Assembly: GCA_905221605.1 (NCBI GenBank) | Contig: CAJNDS010001191.1 | Coordinates: forward strand, 156,001-220,000 | Source of the DNA: Symbiodinium natans | Taxonomy: Eukaryota; Sar; Dinophyceae; Suessiales; Symbiodiniaceae | Length of the DNA: 64,000 nt | Direction of reading: 5' to 3' | In this document: in pieces, positions 46,057-56,964 of the stretch | How the letters are laid out: every line of letters begins with the position of its first letter | How positions within the stretch are numbered: the stretch's first letter is position 1 | Translations under genes and position numbers: made by a program | The notes under the pieces: generated by a model | Database searches by the model: none | Seen by the model: only the letters and a program-made list of their open reading frames with translations | Told to the model about the DNA's origin: nothing

Positions 46057-46482
46057 ATGGAACTGTGGGCCCATCTGACTCCCATGGCAGGACTGCGGTT
46101 TCGGGTCGGGGGGTTTCGAAGGTGTCGAGCTTTTAGGGAGAGTGAAGGTCTTTTTTCCGCTCGGGTGTCGGGGTCAATTTCGAGTCAAAGGGCCCCGGAC
46201 ATCAACATGTGCGCCGACCGCCGCAAAGCTGCTCGAAGCAGCGAGAAAACGCTTGAACCAGCACCCCTGGGGCGAGGTACTGCCATGAGCAAGCGTGCAA
46301 ATTCCGGAGGCTGTCAGGAAGAGGGTCCGTCGGGTCAGCGCCCTACGAAGGATGCCATTGCTGAACTCCCCAGGAACTTGGGCCGGGAAGAGTGCCGACA
46401 AAGAGGTAACCAAATAATTTCACGGTCGCGCCCCCGGAGGCTGTCGCAGTGCCGAAGCACTAGAATTGAATGGAGACTTTAG
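46057..46482 (+). CDS. 141-codon open frame, uncertain
   Basis: Continuous frame with reasonable codon composition in the middle (PDINMCADRRKAARSSEKTL, TKDAIAELPRNLGREECRQR). No family recognised. The N-terminal third looks like intron text, so an internal start or acceptor (CAAAG at 46188) is possible. Confidence 0.35.
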   Translation: MELWAHLTPMAGLRFRVGGFRRCRAFRESEGLFSARVSGSISSQRAPDINMCADRRKAARSSEKTLEPAPLGRGTAMSKRANSGGCQEEGPSGQRPTKDAIAELPRNLGREECRQRGNQIISRSRPRRLSQCRSTRIEWRL

Positions 46483-46555
46483 GGTCAGGGCGGTTGGGGT
46501 TTATGAAGGGAGTGTTACCCCGAAGGCCCTTCGTTGACTTGCCGCGGGGTTCAAG

Positions 46556-46684
46556 GGTTTCATGTTGTTTGGGGGATTGGGGGGGCAGAGCCTCAAGAGA
46601 CTGCGGATCCCGCAGCCGCTCATCATCAAAAGGCTCCATGATAACCACGCGCCAGTAGAAGCAGGCCTCAGGCCGGATGAGGGG
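46556..46684 (+). CDS. Exon, unnamed gene
   Basis: Encodes GFMLFGGLGGQSLKRLRIPQ, PLIIKRLHDNHAPVEAGLRP, DEG. Acceptor GCGGGGTTCAAG; donor GTATGAGG is good. Strong coding composition. Confidence 0.65.
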
Positions 46685-46757
46685 GTATGAGGGATTGGGG
46701 TTTAGGGTCTCCAGGGGTCAGAGCTCAGCCTGCTCACATGCAGACATGCAGAGGCAG

Positions 46758-46809
46758 CATGCGAAGGCGGCTGGTCTTCCTGCTTGCCACAGCTGGAAGC
46801 TCAGGATTG
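46758..46809 (+). CDS. Possible first exon with signal peptide
   Basis: ATG 46758 opens MRRRLVFLLATAGSSGL, a short basic then hydrophobic stretch typical of signal peptides, followed by the donor GTACTCTT. It joins in phase 0 to the exon at 47164. Treat the exact end as approximate (about 46808). Confidence 0.5.
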
Positions 46810-47163
46810 GTACTCTTCTAGTCCCCCTTGGGAATCATTTTGCATTTTTGGTTTATATGAAACCCAAGAGGATACTAAACATTTTTTAAAGGTTCTAAGG
46901 GGAGTATATTCCAGCGCCGTTCTATCGGCTGTGAGCATCAGGTTGGCGTGATGGCTAGCTGGGCTCCCGGGCAATCTCTCCACCCCCCCCCCCCCACCCC
47001 ACCCCAAAAACGGGTAGCCTGATGGCTCACTGAAGTCCGACTCATTCTAGTACGAACCATAAACTTCTAAACCGCCTGCAAGACCTTGATGGACTTCTTC
47101 GCTCTTGCCCACCATGAGAAAAAAGGGCCGTCTTTTTAAACCCTAAAACCCTAAACCCTAAAG

Positions 47164-47226
47164 GCCGCTACGCTTGCGGGGGCTGCTGACAAGAAGGACT
47201 TTCCAGAGAAGTTCATCGCCGCCAAG
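47164..47226 (+). CDS. Exon, unnamed gene
   Basis: Encodes AATLAGAADKKDFPEKFIAA, K, between a CCCTAAAG acceptor and GTTTGGGT, phase 0. Confidence 0.65.
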
Positions 47227-47318
47227 GTTTGGGTAGCATGTGGCTCAAGTGAGGGCATATTGATCCTAGAGTGTAGCCCTAAACCCAGCCCTAAACCCTA
47301 AACTCTAAACCCTAAACC

Positions 47319-47397
47319 TTGGGACATTTTTCCCCTTTGTGGGTTTCAGAGGATCATATTCAGGAATATTTTCAGAGGGTTGTAAGGACCATCCTGG
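47319..47397 (+). mobile_element. GTAGGCCC...CATCCTAG element, copy 8, decayed
   Basis: CTTGGGACATTTTTCCCC ... GGACCATCCTGG. Confidence 0.65.
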
Positions 47398-47500
47398 TAT
47401 AATCTCACCTTGGGAGGTCTATCTTTTCATGACCGAAAGCCAAAGGATTCTGTTGAAAGATGTTCTGTAGGCTCTTCGTGGTTGTGAGGGGAATGTATTG

Positions 47501-47595
47501 GAATGTTCCTCCTTTTACTTACAGTCCTTAATAGGTGTTATAGTACCCCCGATCTTAATCCCTATTAAGGACTTAGTAGAAAGGGAACCTCCCCT
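47501..47595 (+). mobile_element. GGGATGTTCCC-type element, copy 3
   Basis: Degenerate ends GAATGTTCCTCC and GGGAACCTCCCC with the shared interior (CAGTCCTTAATAGG, CCTATTAAGGACT). Confidence 0.65.
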
Positions 47596-47677
47596 TGTAC
47601 AAGGGATGCTTTGGCCTTGTATCGCAGCGAGCAAAAAACCAGGGTCCTACCCCCCCCCCCCCCCCCGCACTTTGCAG

Positions 47678-47871
47678 CTAAGCGCAAGGAAGGCCATGTA
47701 GAACCTGTTGCAGAGTTCATCCGACCATGTCGTTGTGAGAGCTCTCCAAAATTTCAGGTAGAGTCTGCCAAAAAGTGCCAGGCAGAGAGCGACGTCGAAA
47801 CAGTTGATGAAGCTCCCGTGGGGGGGCAGGCCCTGCCCCCGAACTTCTTCACGAGGGACAGCTGCTCGTAG
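47678..47871 (+). CDS. Probable terminal exon, unnamed gene
   Basis: Sixty-four codons to TAG: KRKEGHVEPVAEFIRPCRCE, SSPKFQVESAKKCQAESDVE, TVDEAPVGGQALPPNFFTRD, SCS. Acceptor is C-run plus CACTTTGCAG. An internal donor/acceptor pair (GTAGAG...GCCAG) is possible. Confidence 0.55.
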
Positions 47872-47964
47872 TAAACAAGTACCCTGAAACCCTCAAATCC
47901 CAGACAGCCAAGTCCAAACCTCCCCCCCCCCGGCCGAACCCTGGAACACTGAGTAGGATGCTTT

Positions 47965-48066
47965 GGGATGTTCCCCCCTAGACTAGCAGTCCTGAATAGG
48001 GGTTATCGCAGGGGGGGTACTATTGTCCTTATTAAGGACTGTTATGTTAGCATAACGGGGAACACT
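47965..48066 (+). mobile_element. GGGATGTTCCC-type element, copy 4
   Basis: Begins GGGATGTTCCCCCC and ends ACGGGGAACAC with the shared interior. Confidence 0.7.
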
Positions 48067-48734
48067 GAAGTAGGATACGCTACGAGACTTCCATGACTCT
48101 GCATGGCATCTGAGTCGACGGCTTATGAAGACTTCGTAAGGTTCGAAAGGTGTTTAGGGTTTAGGGTTTAGGGTTTAGGGTTTAGGGTTTAGGGTTTAGG
48201 GCCCCTGCTTGAGGCAGCCGTCAGCGCACAAACAGACATTGAGGCCGGGCCGAGGTCTAGGCATCCCAGGGCCTCAGCCCTAAAATCCTTAAAACCCCAA
48301 TGTTTCTTGAGGGTTTAGGGTTTAGGGTTTAGGGTTTAGGGTTTAGGGTTTAGGGTTTAGGGTTTAGGGTTTAGTGTTTAGGGTTTAGGGCCCCAAAAGC
48401 CGGGGACTGCGAGCTCTAGCTGAGACGCAAGATGAAGGTGAGCTCATAGAGACCCAACTTCCTCAACTCCCCAAAACCTCAGCTTAGGGTTTAGGGTTTA
48501 GGGTTTAGGGTTTCGGGTTTAGGGTTTAGGGTTTAGGGATCCAGTCCCCCTTGTAGAGGCTCCTCCCCGGAAAACGGGGAACCCAAAACCCCCAAAACCC
48601 CTAAGCCCGGGCATGAAATCATCAGGTCGCTTGTGGCATGTTTAGGCTTCAGGGGTTTGGGGTTTAGGGTTTAGGTTTTAGGGTTTAGGGTTTCGACCCC
48701 TCCCACCCCCCCCCCCGCCCCCCTGCCTTTGCAG

Positions 48735-48770
48735 GACATCAGCAAAGCTCCTGGGCGCATCACCGTGGTG
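48735..48770 (+). CDS. Small exon, unnamed gene
   Basis: Encodes DISKAPGRITVV between CCTGCCTTTGCAG and GTTTAGGG, phase 0. Confidence 0.65.
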
Positions 48771-48806
48771 GTTTAGGGTTTGCGTGCTGCCGCACTTGTT
48801 GTTCAG

Positions 48807-48829
48807 GCTTCTCACCCCGGCAAGCCGGC
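48807..48829 (+). CDS. 23-nt microexon
   Basis: Encodes ASHPGKP plus two bases, between CTTGTTGTTCAG and GTTTAGGG, in phase with exons at 48735 and 48921. Confidence 0.55.
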
Positions 48830-48920
48830 GTTTAGGGTTTAGGGTTTCGTGTTTAGGGTTTAGGGTTCAGGGTGTGCTTGTATGACCGGTTACGGAGAAC
48901 TGTATAGCATAGACGCGCAG

Positions 48921-48976
48921 AGCGTCTGGTTTGGCCGAGGCTGTCGAGCTCCTGGACGCTTGCTGGCAGTGGAAAA
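48921..48976 (+). CDS. Exon, unnamed gene
   Basis: Encodes ASGLAEAVELLDACWQWK; acceptor ACGCGCAG, donor GTTTTTTC, one-base start in phase with 48829. Confidence 0.65.
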
Positions 48977-49104
48977 GTTTTTTCTTTCTGTCACAGTGGC
49001 ATGTATGCCCACCCTAAACCCTAAAGCCCAAACCCTAAACCCTACATCCTAACTAAACCCTAAACCCTAAACCCTAAACCCTAAACCCTAAACCCTCAAG
49101 ACCT

Positions 49105-51300
49105 GATAAATAGAAATTGTATAGTCTCATCAAGCACAATTGTGCTGCCAAACAAAAGCCAAATTAAGGCCAAGACATACAATTTCCCTAGTTTGGCGGC
49201 CTTGGAAACCCACCAAATGGCAATTTTTTGTGATTTTGTCCTAGTCTTCTCGAGGGCTTAGAAAATGCTGAAAAAGCAAGCGTTTTCAGGTCAACAATTC
49301 CGAATAGTGTCCTTTCAGTGGTTTCGAAAACCCCAAAAGGCCGCCAACTCTTTTCGAGGGCTTTGAAAAAGCCTGAAAACGCTGCCTTTTTTCTCAGAAT
49401 TTTCTTTTTTAGAAAATATGTTTTTCAGAAAAGTTTTTTCAGAAAAGGTTTTTTTTCAGAAATTATTTTTTTCAGAGATTATTTTTTTCAGAAATTATTT
49501 TTTTTTCAGAAATTATTTTTTTTCAGAAATCATTTTTTCAGAAATTGTTTTTTCAGAATTTTTTTTCAGAAAATGATGTGTTTTTTTCCAGAAAAGGATT
49601 TTGTGTTTTTTCAGAGCAAGGTTTTTTTCAGAAAACGATTTTTTCAGAAAATGTCTTTTTTCAGAAAAATGAAAGCCAAAACCTAGGGATTTTGCGGGAT
49701 TTTGCGGGATTTTGCTTAGGTTGGCATCCTTGGAAAACCACCAAAATAGCAAATTTCCGCGATTTTTGACAATTTTTAGTTTTCAAAAACCCTGAAGTAA
49801 GGCGAAAACATAGGGATTTTCCTACAAATTTTGGTGATTTTTGACCGTTTTGGGCGTTCACAATCCCTGAATTAAGGCCAAAATGTAGGGATTTCCGTAG
49901 TTTCGCGGCCCTGGAAAACCACAAAATGGCCAATTTGTGCGATTTTTGACCATTTTGTGCCTTCGAAAACCCTGAATTCGAGCAAAAACATAAGGATTTT
50001 CCTTAGTTTGGCGGCGTTGGAAACCACCAGAATGGCCAATTCTGGCGATGTTTGACCATTTTGGCAAAAAAAAAAAAAAAAAAAAAAACATAGGGTTTTT
50101 TCCTTAGGTTGGCGGCCTTGGAAACTACCAAAATGGCAAATTTTTGTGATTTTTGACCATTTTGGGCGTACACAAGCCCTGAATTAAGGCCAAGACGTAG
50201 GATTTTCCCTAGTTTCGTGGCCCTGGAAATCCCCAAAATGGCAAATTTTTGAGATTTGTGAGCATTTTGGGCCTTCAAAAACCTTGAATTCGAGCAAAAA
50301 CGTAGGGATTTTCCTTAGTTTGGCGGCCTTGGAAACCACAAAAAAAGCCAATTTTGGCGATTTTTGACCATTTTTGGGCCTGCACAGGCCCTGAATTAAG
50401 GCCAAAACGCAGGGATTTTTCCCTAGTTTCGCGGCACTGGAAACCGCCAAAATTGCCAATTTTTGCGATTTTTGACCATTTTTGCGGCCTTGGAAACCAC
50501 AAAAATTGCAAATTTTTTGTGATTTTTGACCATTTTTGGGCGTTCACAAGCCCTGAATTAAGGCCAAAACGTAGGGATTTTCCCTAGTTTCGTGGCCCTG
50601 GAAACCCTCAAAATGGCAAATTTTTGATATTTTTGACCATTTTGGGCCTTCAAAAACCCTGAATTCGAGCAAAAACATAGGGATTTTCCTCAGGTTGGCG
50701 GCCTTGAAACACAAAAAATTGCAAATTTTGTGTTTTTACAGGCCCTGAATTAAAGCCAAAACGTAGGCCCTGAATTAAAGCCAAAACGTAGGGATTTTCC
50801 CTAGTTTGGCAGCCTTGGAACCCCCTCCAAAATGGCAAATTTTAGCCATTTTTGACCATTTTTGGCTTTCACAAGCCCTGAATTCAGGCCAAAACGTAGG
50901 GATTTTCCCTAGTTTGGTGGCCCTAAAAACCCAAACATCGCACATTTTTGCGATTTTTTGGACCATTTTGGGCCTTCAAAAGCCCTGAATTAAAGCAAAA
51001 AACATAGGGTTTTCCTTAGGTTGGCGGCCTTGGAAACCACCAAAATGACCAATTTTTGTGATTTTTGACCATTTTGGACTTGCGCAGGCCCTGAACTAAA
51101 GCCAAAACGTAGGGATTTTCGCTAGTTTCGCGGCCCTGGAAACCGCCAAAATGACCATTTTTTGCGATTTTTGACCTTTTTGAGCCTTCAAAAACCCTGA
51201 TTTAAGGCAAAATCAAGGCCAAAACATTCGCAATGTTCCAAAAATCGTGAATTAAGACCAGAATATATGGATTTTCCTTAGGTTGGCGGCCTTGGCAAGG
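49105..51300 (+). repeat. 105-bp satellite array with T-rich leader
   Basis: About fifteen to twenty diverged copies of a unit near 105 bp, carrying GCCAAAACGTAGGGATTTTC, CTAGTTTCGCGGCC, TGGAAACCACCAAAATGGCA and TTTTTGACCATTTTGGGCCT. Starts of successive copies are spaced 100-112 bp, with one double-length interval near 50.41-50.57 kb. A T-rich tandem (TTTTTTCAGAAATTA, 49395-49675) lies within the first part. The many open frames on both strands here are by-products. No telomeric units interrupt the array. Confidence 0.9.
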
Positions 51301-51837
51301 CCCTGGAGAGTCCGCAAAAGGGCCCCAAAAGCCTCCGCGTTTTTTTCGCGGGCTCGAAAAAAAGGCTGAAAAAGCCGGTGTTTTTCAAGAAAAAGCAAAA
51401 CGAAAAACTCGGTCAAAACCCGCACAATACTCCGGACCCAAACCCTATACAATTTCTATAAACCCTAAACCCTAAACCTTTCATGACCCCTCTTTCCCTG
51501 AAGGGCCTACGCCTAGAACTCCAAAAGCCCTGAAACGGAGCGCTTCGATCAACCCCCCGGCTTGAAAAAAGGCCACTTCGAACTACTGTCTGCTTATGGG
51601 TTTAGGGTTTAGGGTTTAGGGTTTAGGGTTTAGGGTTTAGGGTTTAGGGTTTAGGGTTTAGGGTTTAGGCAAGAACCCCCGAAAACATAGAAACTAGTCG
51701 TCCTTCTGAGGGGAATATAGGGGGGTATTCGCTCATACGAACCCCCCTCAGCCCCCCAACAATAGATTGTTCCGTTTAAGGGTAATGTGGGGCATGATGT
51801 TTCGCAGCCTTTGGTGGTTCTTAAGTTGGGACGTTCC

Positions 51838-51925
51838 ACCTTCTACTAGCAGTCCTTTACAAGGATCATAGTAGGGAGTACTAGAGTCCCTATTGAGAGC
51901 TCTTGGTATAAGGGTGAAACATCCC
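51838..51925 (+). mobile_element. GGGATGTTCCC-type element, copy 5
   Basis: GGGACGTTCCACC ... GTGAAACATCCC, same interior. Confidence 0.7.
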
Positions 51926-52067
51926 AATTCTTAAGCAAGTAGTAGCAAAGTGTATAACTGAAGCGGTAGGCTTCTCCAAGGCTTGTGTGTCCCAGTGGTA
52001 CCCTTTTGCACGGTTTTTGGGGTTCAAGCTTCCCTTAAGTAAGCACCCCCAGAAAGGTTATACCCTT

Positions 52068-52162
52068 GGGATTTTCTCCCTTATACTCACACTCCTTAAC
52101 GGGGCTATGGTGTCCCCGATTCTAATCCCTATTAAGGACTGTTAGCAGAAGGGGAACATACC
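52068..52162 (+). mobile_element. GGGATGTTCCC-type element, copy 6
   Basis: GGGATTTTCTCCC ... GGGGAACATACC; GTTATACCCTT and GGTATACCCTT lie on either side. Confidence 0.65.
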
Positions 52163-52514
52163 AAGGTATACCCTTCTTATCAATGTATATGGTTACTTGG
52201 CTAGCAAGGATGGGTTCTGGGTAGCGTTCTGGGAGACACCAAGATGCCAACCCCCCCTCCCCCCCCTCCACCCCCCTCCACCCCCCTCCCCCCCTCCACC
52301 CCCCCCCCCCCCCCCCCCTCCCCCCCTTCAACCCTCTAAAGGGTTTAGGGTCCTAAACCCTAAACCCTCAAGCCTAAACCCTAAACCCTAAACCCTAAAC
52401 CCTAAACTTTAAACCCTAAACCCTAAACTTTAAACCCGAAACCCTAAACCCTAAACCCTAGCCCCTAAACCCAAAACCCTAGCCCTAAACCCTAAACCCC
52501 TAAAAGAGTCTCAG

Positions 52515-52589
52515 AGACATCGCGAGCTCGCTGTCAGGATAAAGTTTACAGAAGAAGAAAAGGAAGCTCCGGTCGCTGGGACCAAGGAT
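52515..52589 (+). CDS. Exon-like segment
   Basis: Encodes RHRELAVRIKFTEEEKEAPV, AGTKD after the acceptor AGAGTCTCAG, ending near GTTTAGGG (about 52593). A second frame is open. Confidence 0.4.
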
Positions 52590-52896
52590 TTAGGGTTTAG
52601 GGTTTAGGGTTTAGGGATGAAGGCTGAAGGGTTCAGGGTTGAAGGGTTCAGGGTTGAGGGTTTAGAGGCTTAGAAGTTAGAGGTTTAGGGGTTTTGGGGG
52701 GTTTGGGGGTCTAGGGGTTTAGGGGTTTACGAGGCCAAGCTCTCAGGCTTGGTAGTTGAGGGTTCCGCGTGTTCGGCTTGTAGCAAGTGTAAATATGTGT
52801 GTCGAGTTTGTTCTAAAAACACAAACATCCAAGACAAGGTTCTCACAGCAAATGTAGGTAGCCCCTAAACCCTAAACCCTAAACCCTAAATCGTAG

Positions 52897-53017
52897 TTGT
52901 TGTGGTTGCCCGACTTGCTGCATGCCTACTGCCGGTCTTGCTGAACGCTGTAATCATGGGTTCCCCTAGTACCGCCCTCTACACAACCCCGCCGAGGTTC
53001 CTCCAAGACTTACGGCT
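52897..53017 (+). CDS. Exon, membrane segment
   Basis: Encodes VVVARLAACLLPVLLNAVIM, GSPSTALYTTPPRFLQDLR. Acceptor AAATCGTAG, donor GTTTAGGG. An internal donor GTAATCAT would give only the hydrophobic part. Confidence 0.6.
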
Positions 53018-53386
53018 GTTTAGGGTTTAGGGTTTAGGGTTTAGGGTTTAGGGATACTTCAGCCTAGTTCAGGTTATTTAAGGGGGGAAACTAGCGGGGG
53101 CAATATAGAGGGGGGTAGTATAGGAAACCGCGAACCCATGACGTGAGACGCGCGTCTTGACTGAAGGCAGAGACATATCCGCACTTGAAAAAGTCAGGCA
53201 GCTCTGAGCCTGTAAGGGACGCGCAGAGAAAGCAGAAATCCCCGTGCGAGGCACTTAACCAAAAACCTAAGCTGCCCAGACCATCCCAGCCCCAAATCAC
53301 CCTAAACCCTAAACCCTAAACCCTAAACCCTAAACCCTAAACCCTAAACCCTAAACCCTAAACCCTAAACCCTCACGTCACGCGAG

Positions 53387-53496
53387 GCACTTGTGGCGTT
53401 GTGGCCGAGCTCAACACCGATAAGAAGGGCGCCGTAACCTGGGCGAACGCGACGCACATCATGCCTCAGCCGGACCAGTGCGCCTGTGCTGCATAG
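53387..53496 (+). CDS. Terminal exon, unnamed gene
   Basis: Encodes TCGVVAELNTDKKGAVTWAN, ATHIMPQPDQCACAA and TAG with very high GC3. Acceptor CACGCGAG follows a CCCTAAA array. No receptor or enzyme motif recognised. Confidence 0.7.
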
Positions 53497-53926
53497 AGCA
53501 GACTCTGCCAATGCAGTTATCCATAATCAGCTCCTTAGGACTTGTTTTTTTTTGTATTTGTAAAGCCCCCAAACATATTGAAAGTATAGTTTCAATTTAG
53601 GTTCTACGGGGAGTAGAGATATAGTGATAGCAAGAAGAATGGTCGCAGCCAAAAGAGGAGAGCCGTAGTACTGGTCATAGCAGAAGGAGTAGGGGTGCCT
53701 TGTGCTCCGAAACAACCGGAAAGGGTTGGGGGGGGGGGGGGGGGGTGGGGGTTTATGAGACTGTTGATGAAAAAATCAGCATCAGTTTTTCAGACAACCC
53801 AGTCCCCTTACCACCCTTAATTTTCACATTCCATTCCCACGAACCCAGCAGCGCGAATCATGGACGAACTCCTGCATACCCTCAGCGCCAAAACCTAAGC
53901 CCTAAACCCTCACGGGGTTTCTGCAG
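53497..53926 (+). other. Probable intergenic or intron DNA
   Basis: No exon is convincing. A G-run (53727-53744) is present, and a 112-codon frame crosses it and is treated as accidental. Confidence 0.4.
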
Positions 53927-54147
53927 GCAAGTTGGTGCGTGGGTGGCTGGGTCATGCAGGATTTCTATCATCCACTGTATTACTATGTTCGTATATTGTG
54001 AGAGTACAGCTTCTTATATTAACTGCTGCAGTGTGTAATTCCCTCATGGTTCCAGCGTATGTGATTGTATTACTGCGGCAGGCCCAAAGTTCGTCGCACT
54101 CGCAACATAACACAAGAAGACAGCAGAAAACCCGCTCTCCCCCTTAG
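53927..54147 (+). CDS. Membrane protein exon to stop
   Basis: Encodes AGFLSSTVLLCSYIVRVQLL, ILTAAVCNSLMVPAYVIVLL, then a polar tail (RQAQSSSHSQHNTRRQQKTR, SPP) and TAG. At least two hydrophobic helices are visible. Acceptor GGGGTTTCTGCAG. Third positions are less GC-rich than other exons, which lowers confidence. Confidence 0.5.
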
Positions 54148-54867
54148 ACTCCTGCACTCTAAGAGTGTCGGGCACTCCAAGAGCGCCGGGTCCTCCTTCG
54201 AAACAATAAAATGGGTTTAGGGTTTAGGGCTATACGTTTATTCCAGTGGATTAATTCCTCCGCTGGCCAGGCTAGGACAACACCATGATGCAGTACTCCG
54301 CCGTCTTCCGTCAACTTTGTCTTGTCAAGAGCGACGAAACTTTCTTCCCGGTCATGAATTATGTTGTTGCGCCGTTATGTTATTCTCTTATTTACATGGA
54401 CTACTATTATTATTTCACAAAATTATCAGCGTAGGGAATCATGAGATTAGCTCAGAAAAAAGGGGTTCATGACTTAGAAAACTCGAGGAACCCTGCAGCA
54501 GGGTCCCTGCTGTTGGGCTTCCCACAAGCCTCCCTAAACCCTACACCCTAAACCCTAAACCCCGAAACCCTAAACCCCATAAACCCCAAACTCCTACACC
54601 CTAAACCCTAAACCCGAAAACCTGAACCCTCAACCCTAATTAAGCCCTTAAGCCTAAACCCCTACACCTTAAACCCAAAACCCTAAACCCTTAAACCCTA
54701 CAACCCCTACACCCGAAACCCTAAAGCCTAAACCCTTAAACCCTTAAACCCTGCAACCCCTACACCCGAAACCCTAAAGCAATCCCCCCCTAAATTCGAA
54801 GGCCACCACAGACTGTCCACCAACTGCACTCTAAGCTTTCGGCAGATGACGTGCCCGGAAGCTCCCG
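54148..54867 (+). other. Intergenic-like region
   Basis: AT-richer unique DNA (54230-54470) followed by degenerate CCCTAAA-related units (54535-54780). A candidate small exon (DVPGSSRDAAQG) ends at the array at 54880. Confidence 0.4.
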
Positions 54868-55655
54868 GGATGCAGCGCAGGGGGTTTAGGGTTTAGGGTT
54901 TAGGGTTTAGGGTTTAGGGTTTAGGGTTTAGGGTTTAGGATGCAGCGCAGGGGGTTTAGGGGTTAGGGTTTAGGGTTTAGGGTTCAGAGTTTAGGTTTTA
55001 GGGTTTAGGGTTTCGGGGGTTTAGGGTTTAGGGATTCGAGTTCAGGAAGTTTGCGATTTGGGGATTTTGAAGGTTTAGGGTTTCGAGTCGAGGGCTAAAA
55101 AACCCTAAACCCGAATCCAAGGGGTTCGGGCTTGTGTGCTGTAACCACGAGTGAGCATTCTGCCGAGCATGCAAAGAAGGAAAGTGTTAGCGATAATAAT
55201 ATCATCGTATATCTAGACAAAAAAGCGTCTTATAACAATGTAGAATAGAAATATATACATATGTATATATACACTCGTGCTATATAACATAGAATCAACG
55301 GAGCACGAACGCACCTTGGTTCAACGTGGGTGGCCCCTGAACTTAAACCGAATGCTACCTCACCACAGGTATCACCCCCTAAACCCTAAACCCTAAACCC
55401 CAAACCCCAAACCCTAAACCTCCTTTAACGCCTCGAAGCGAAGCCCTGCACAGCGAAGATAGGGGGGTCGGAGTTTCTACTAATAGCATTCCCTTAGGGT
55501 CCCTTTATAATTAATCTACTCTAACAACCCCCCCCCAAAAAAAAAAATAAATAATAATAATAATAATAATAAATATATATATATATATATATTTATTTAA
55601 TCATTATTCTAATGATTCAGGCCCCTATCTTATTTCACCACCGTCATTTCCTGAG

Positions 55656-55721
55656 CTGAAGTCGGAAGTTGCCCAGGAGTGCCCGTTCATGTCGCCTGAC
55701 TTGCCGCTCGCAGCAGATTAG
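55656..55721 (+). CDS. Exon whose stop is part of a telomeric array
   Basis: Encodes LKSEVAQECPFMSPDLPLAA, D, then TAG formed by the first TTAGGG unit. Acceptor CGTCATTTCCTGAG. Good coding composition. Confidence 0.6.
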   Translation: MKSEVAQECPFMSPDLPLAAD

Positions 55722-56163
55722 GGTTTAGGGTTTAGGGTTTGGGGTTTGGGGTTTAGGGTTTAGGGTTTAGGGTTTGGGGGTTTTTGGCTGCGGTTGAGTT
55801 GCTACTATTTAGAGCTAACGGAGAGCCCCATCCGATGCATGATGTGTGCGGAGCTTTTTGTCCCCTGAAGTGAGACATGCGCTGAAAACTGCTACGACGT
55901 AGGGTCCGGATTGCTGTACGGGTGCGTGTATAAAACGGTTCCGCATGAAAACTGCCGACTGTGTACATGGAGTGTCCGAGACCAAGAACACCTCGATCTT
56001 GGTGTGCTAGGAGTGACTGGGCTCTCCCCTAGACCCTAAACCCTCAACCCGAAACTCTAAACCTTGAACCCTGAACCCGGCACCCTGAACCCTGAACCCT
56101 AAACCCTAAACCCTTAACCCTAAACCCTAAACCCTAACAAAGGCACTTCCCTTGCATGTTCAG

Positions 56164-56189
56164 CTGCCGTTCCGCGAAGCGGTGCTCTG
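56164..56189 (+). CDS. Small exon candidate
   Basis: Encodes LPFREAVL plus two bases between TTGCATGTTCAG and GTAGCCAC. A further short segment at 56339-56401 reads NICKNLCTEVLWAPDLGPEQ and stop. Confidence 0.4.
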
Positions 56190-56517
56190 GTAGCCACTGA
56201 GCTTGCACGAGAATGGCCGGTTTTTTTTGGGCCCCCCTAAAACCCTAAACCCTACCCCTAAACCCTAAACCCTAAAGCCTAAACCCTAAACCCCTAAACC
56301 CTAAAACCTAAAACCTAAACCCTAAACCCTAAACCAGAACATCTGCAAGAACTTGTGTACCGAAGTGCTCTGGGCCCCTGATCTAGGCCCTGAACAATGA
56401 AAGTGCGTGAGCCGACGAAGAATCAAAACCCTTAACCTCGAACAAAAATCCCTAAACCCTAAACCCTAAACCCTAAAGCCCTTGAACACCCTGAAGACCC
56501 TCAAATCCGCAACCCAG

Positions 56518-56604
56518 GCAACGTCGACACGCCGTTTGCTGCCGGGAGCTGAGTTGTGTGCTATGTTCAGTACATCCGGCATGTTGAGGGAATTCGTCTT
56601 CAAG
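56518..56604 (+). CDS. Exon, unnamed gene
   Basis: Encodes ATSTRRLLPGAELCAMFSTS, GMLREFVFK; acceptor CCGCAACCCAG, donor GTGTTGGG, phase 0. Confidence 0.55.
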
Positions 56605-56785
56605 GTGTTGGGGTGGGGCGGGAGGGGTGGGGCGGTGCGGCATTGTCCAGGATGCAAGAGCACAAGAATATTCCAGAGGGTCCCTTTGTAATACTATTAT
56701 GGATATAGGTACCCCAAAACCCTATTTAGTATGGTTTTTTGGCACCTAATTCCATGATGGTAATACAAATGAACCCCTGTAGAAG

Positions 56786-56887
56786 CCCGTGAGCATGCCA
56801 ACTACCGTGCACGCCCCATGTGCCCTCGAGGACAAGGACTACCTTCTCTGCTCACCTTGCTCGGTGGTAGGCACGGTGGCCAAGTGA
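56786..56887 (+). CDS. Terminal exon, Cys-containing
   Basis: Encodes PVSMPTTVHAPCALEDKDYL, LCSPCSVVGTVAK and TGA, in phase with the exon ending 56604. Coding composition is strong. Confidence 0.6.
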   Translation, partial: PVSMPTTVHAPCALEDKDYLLCSPCSVVGTVAK

Positions 56888-56964
56888 ACAAGTTGCCTCA
56901 CATGTTTTGCTCTACAGTGTCCCTGACTCCCCATAGATTCCCTCTCAGAAGTCCCTAACTTCAA

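Larger units (their letters stand above)
51301..52509 (+). other. Repeat-rich stretch without clear exon
   Basis: Contains a GGGTTTA array (51600-51668), two GGGATGTTC-type elements (51838-51925 and 52068-52162), a C/T-rich low-complexity tract (52249-52330) and degenerate CCCTAAA units (52350-52505). Confidence 0.6.

Noticed and set aside
49318-50966. Many 60-120 codon frames
   Set aside because: They are by-products of the T-rich tandem and 105-bp satellite.
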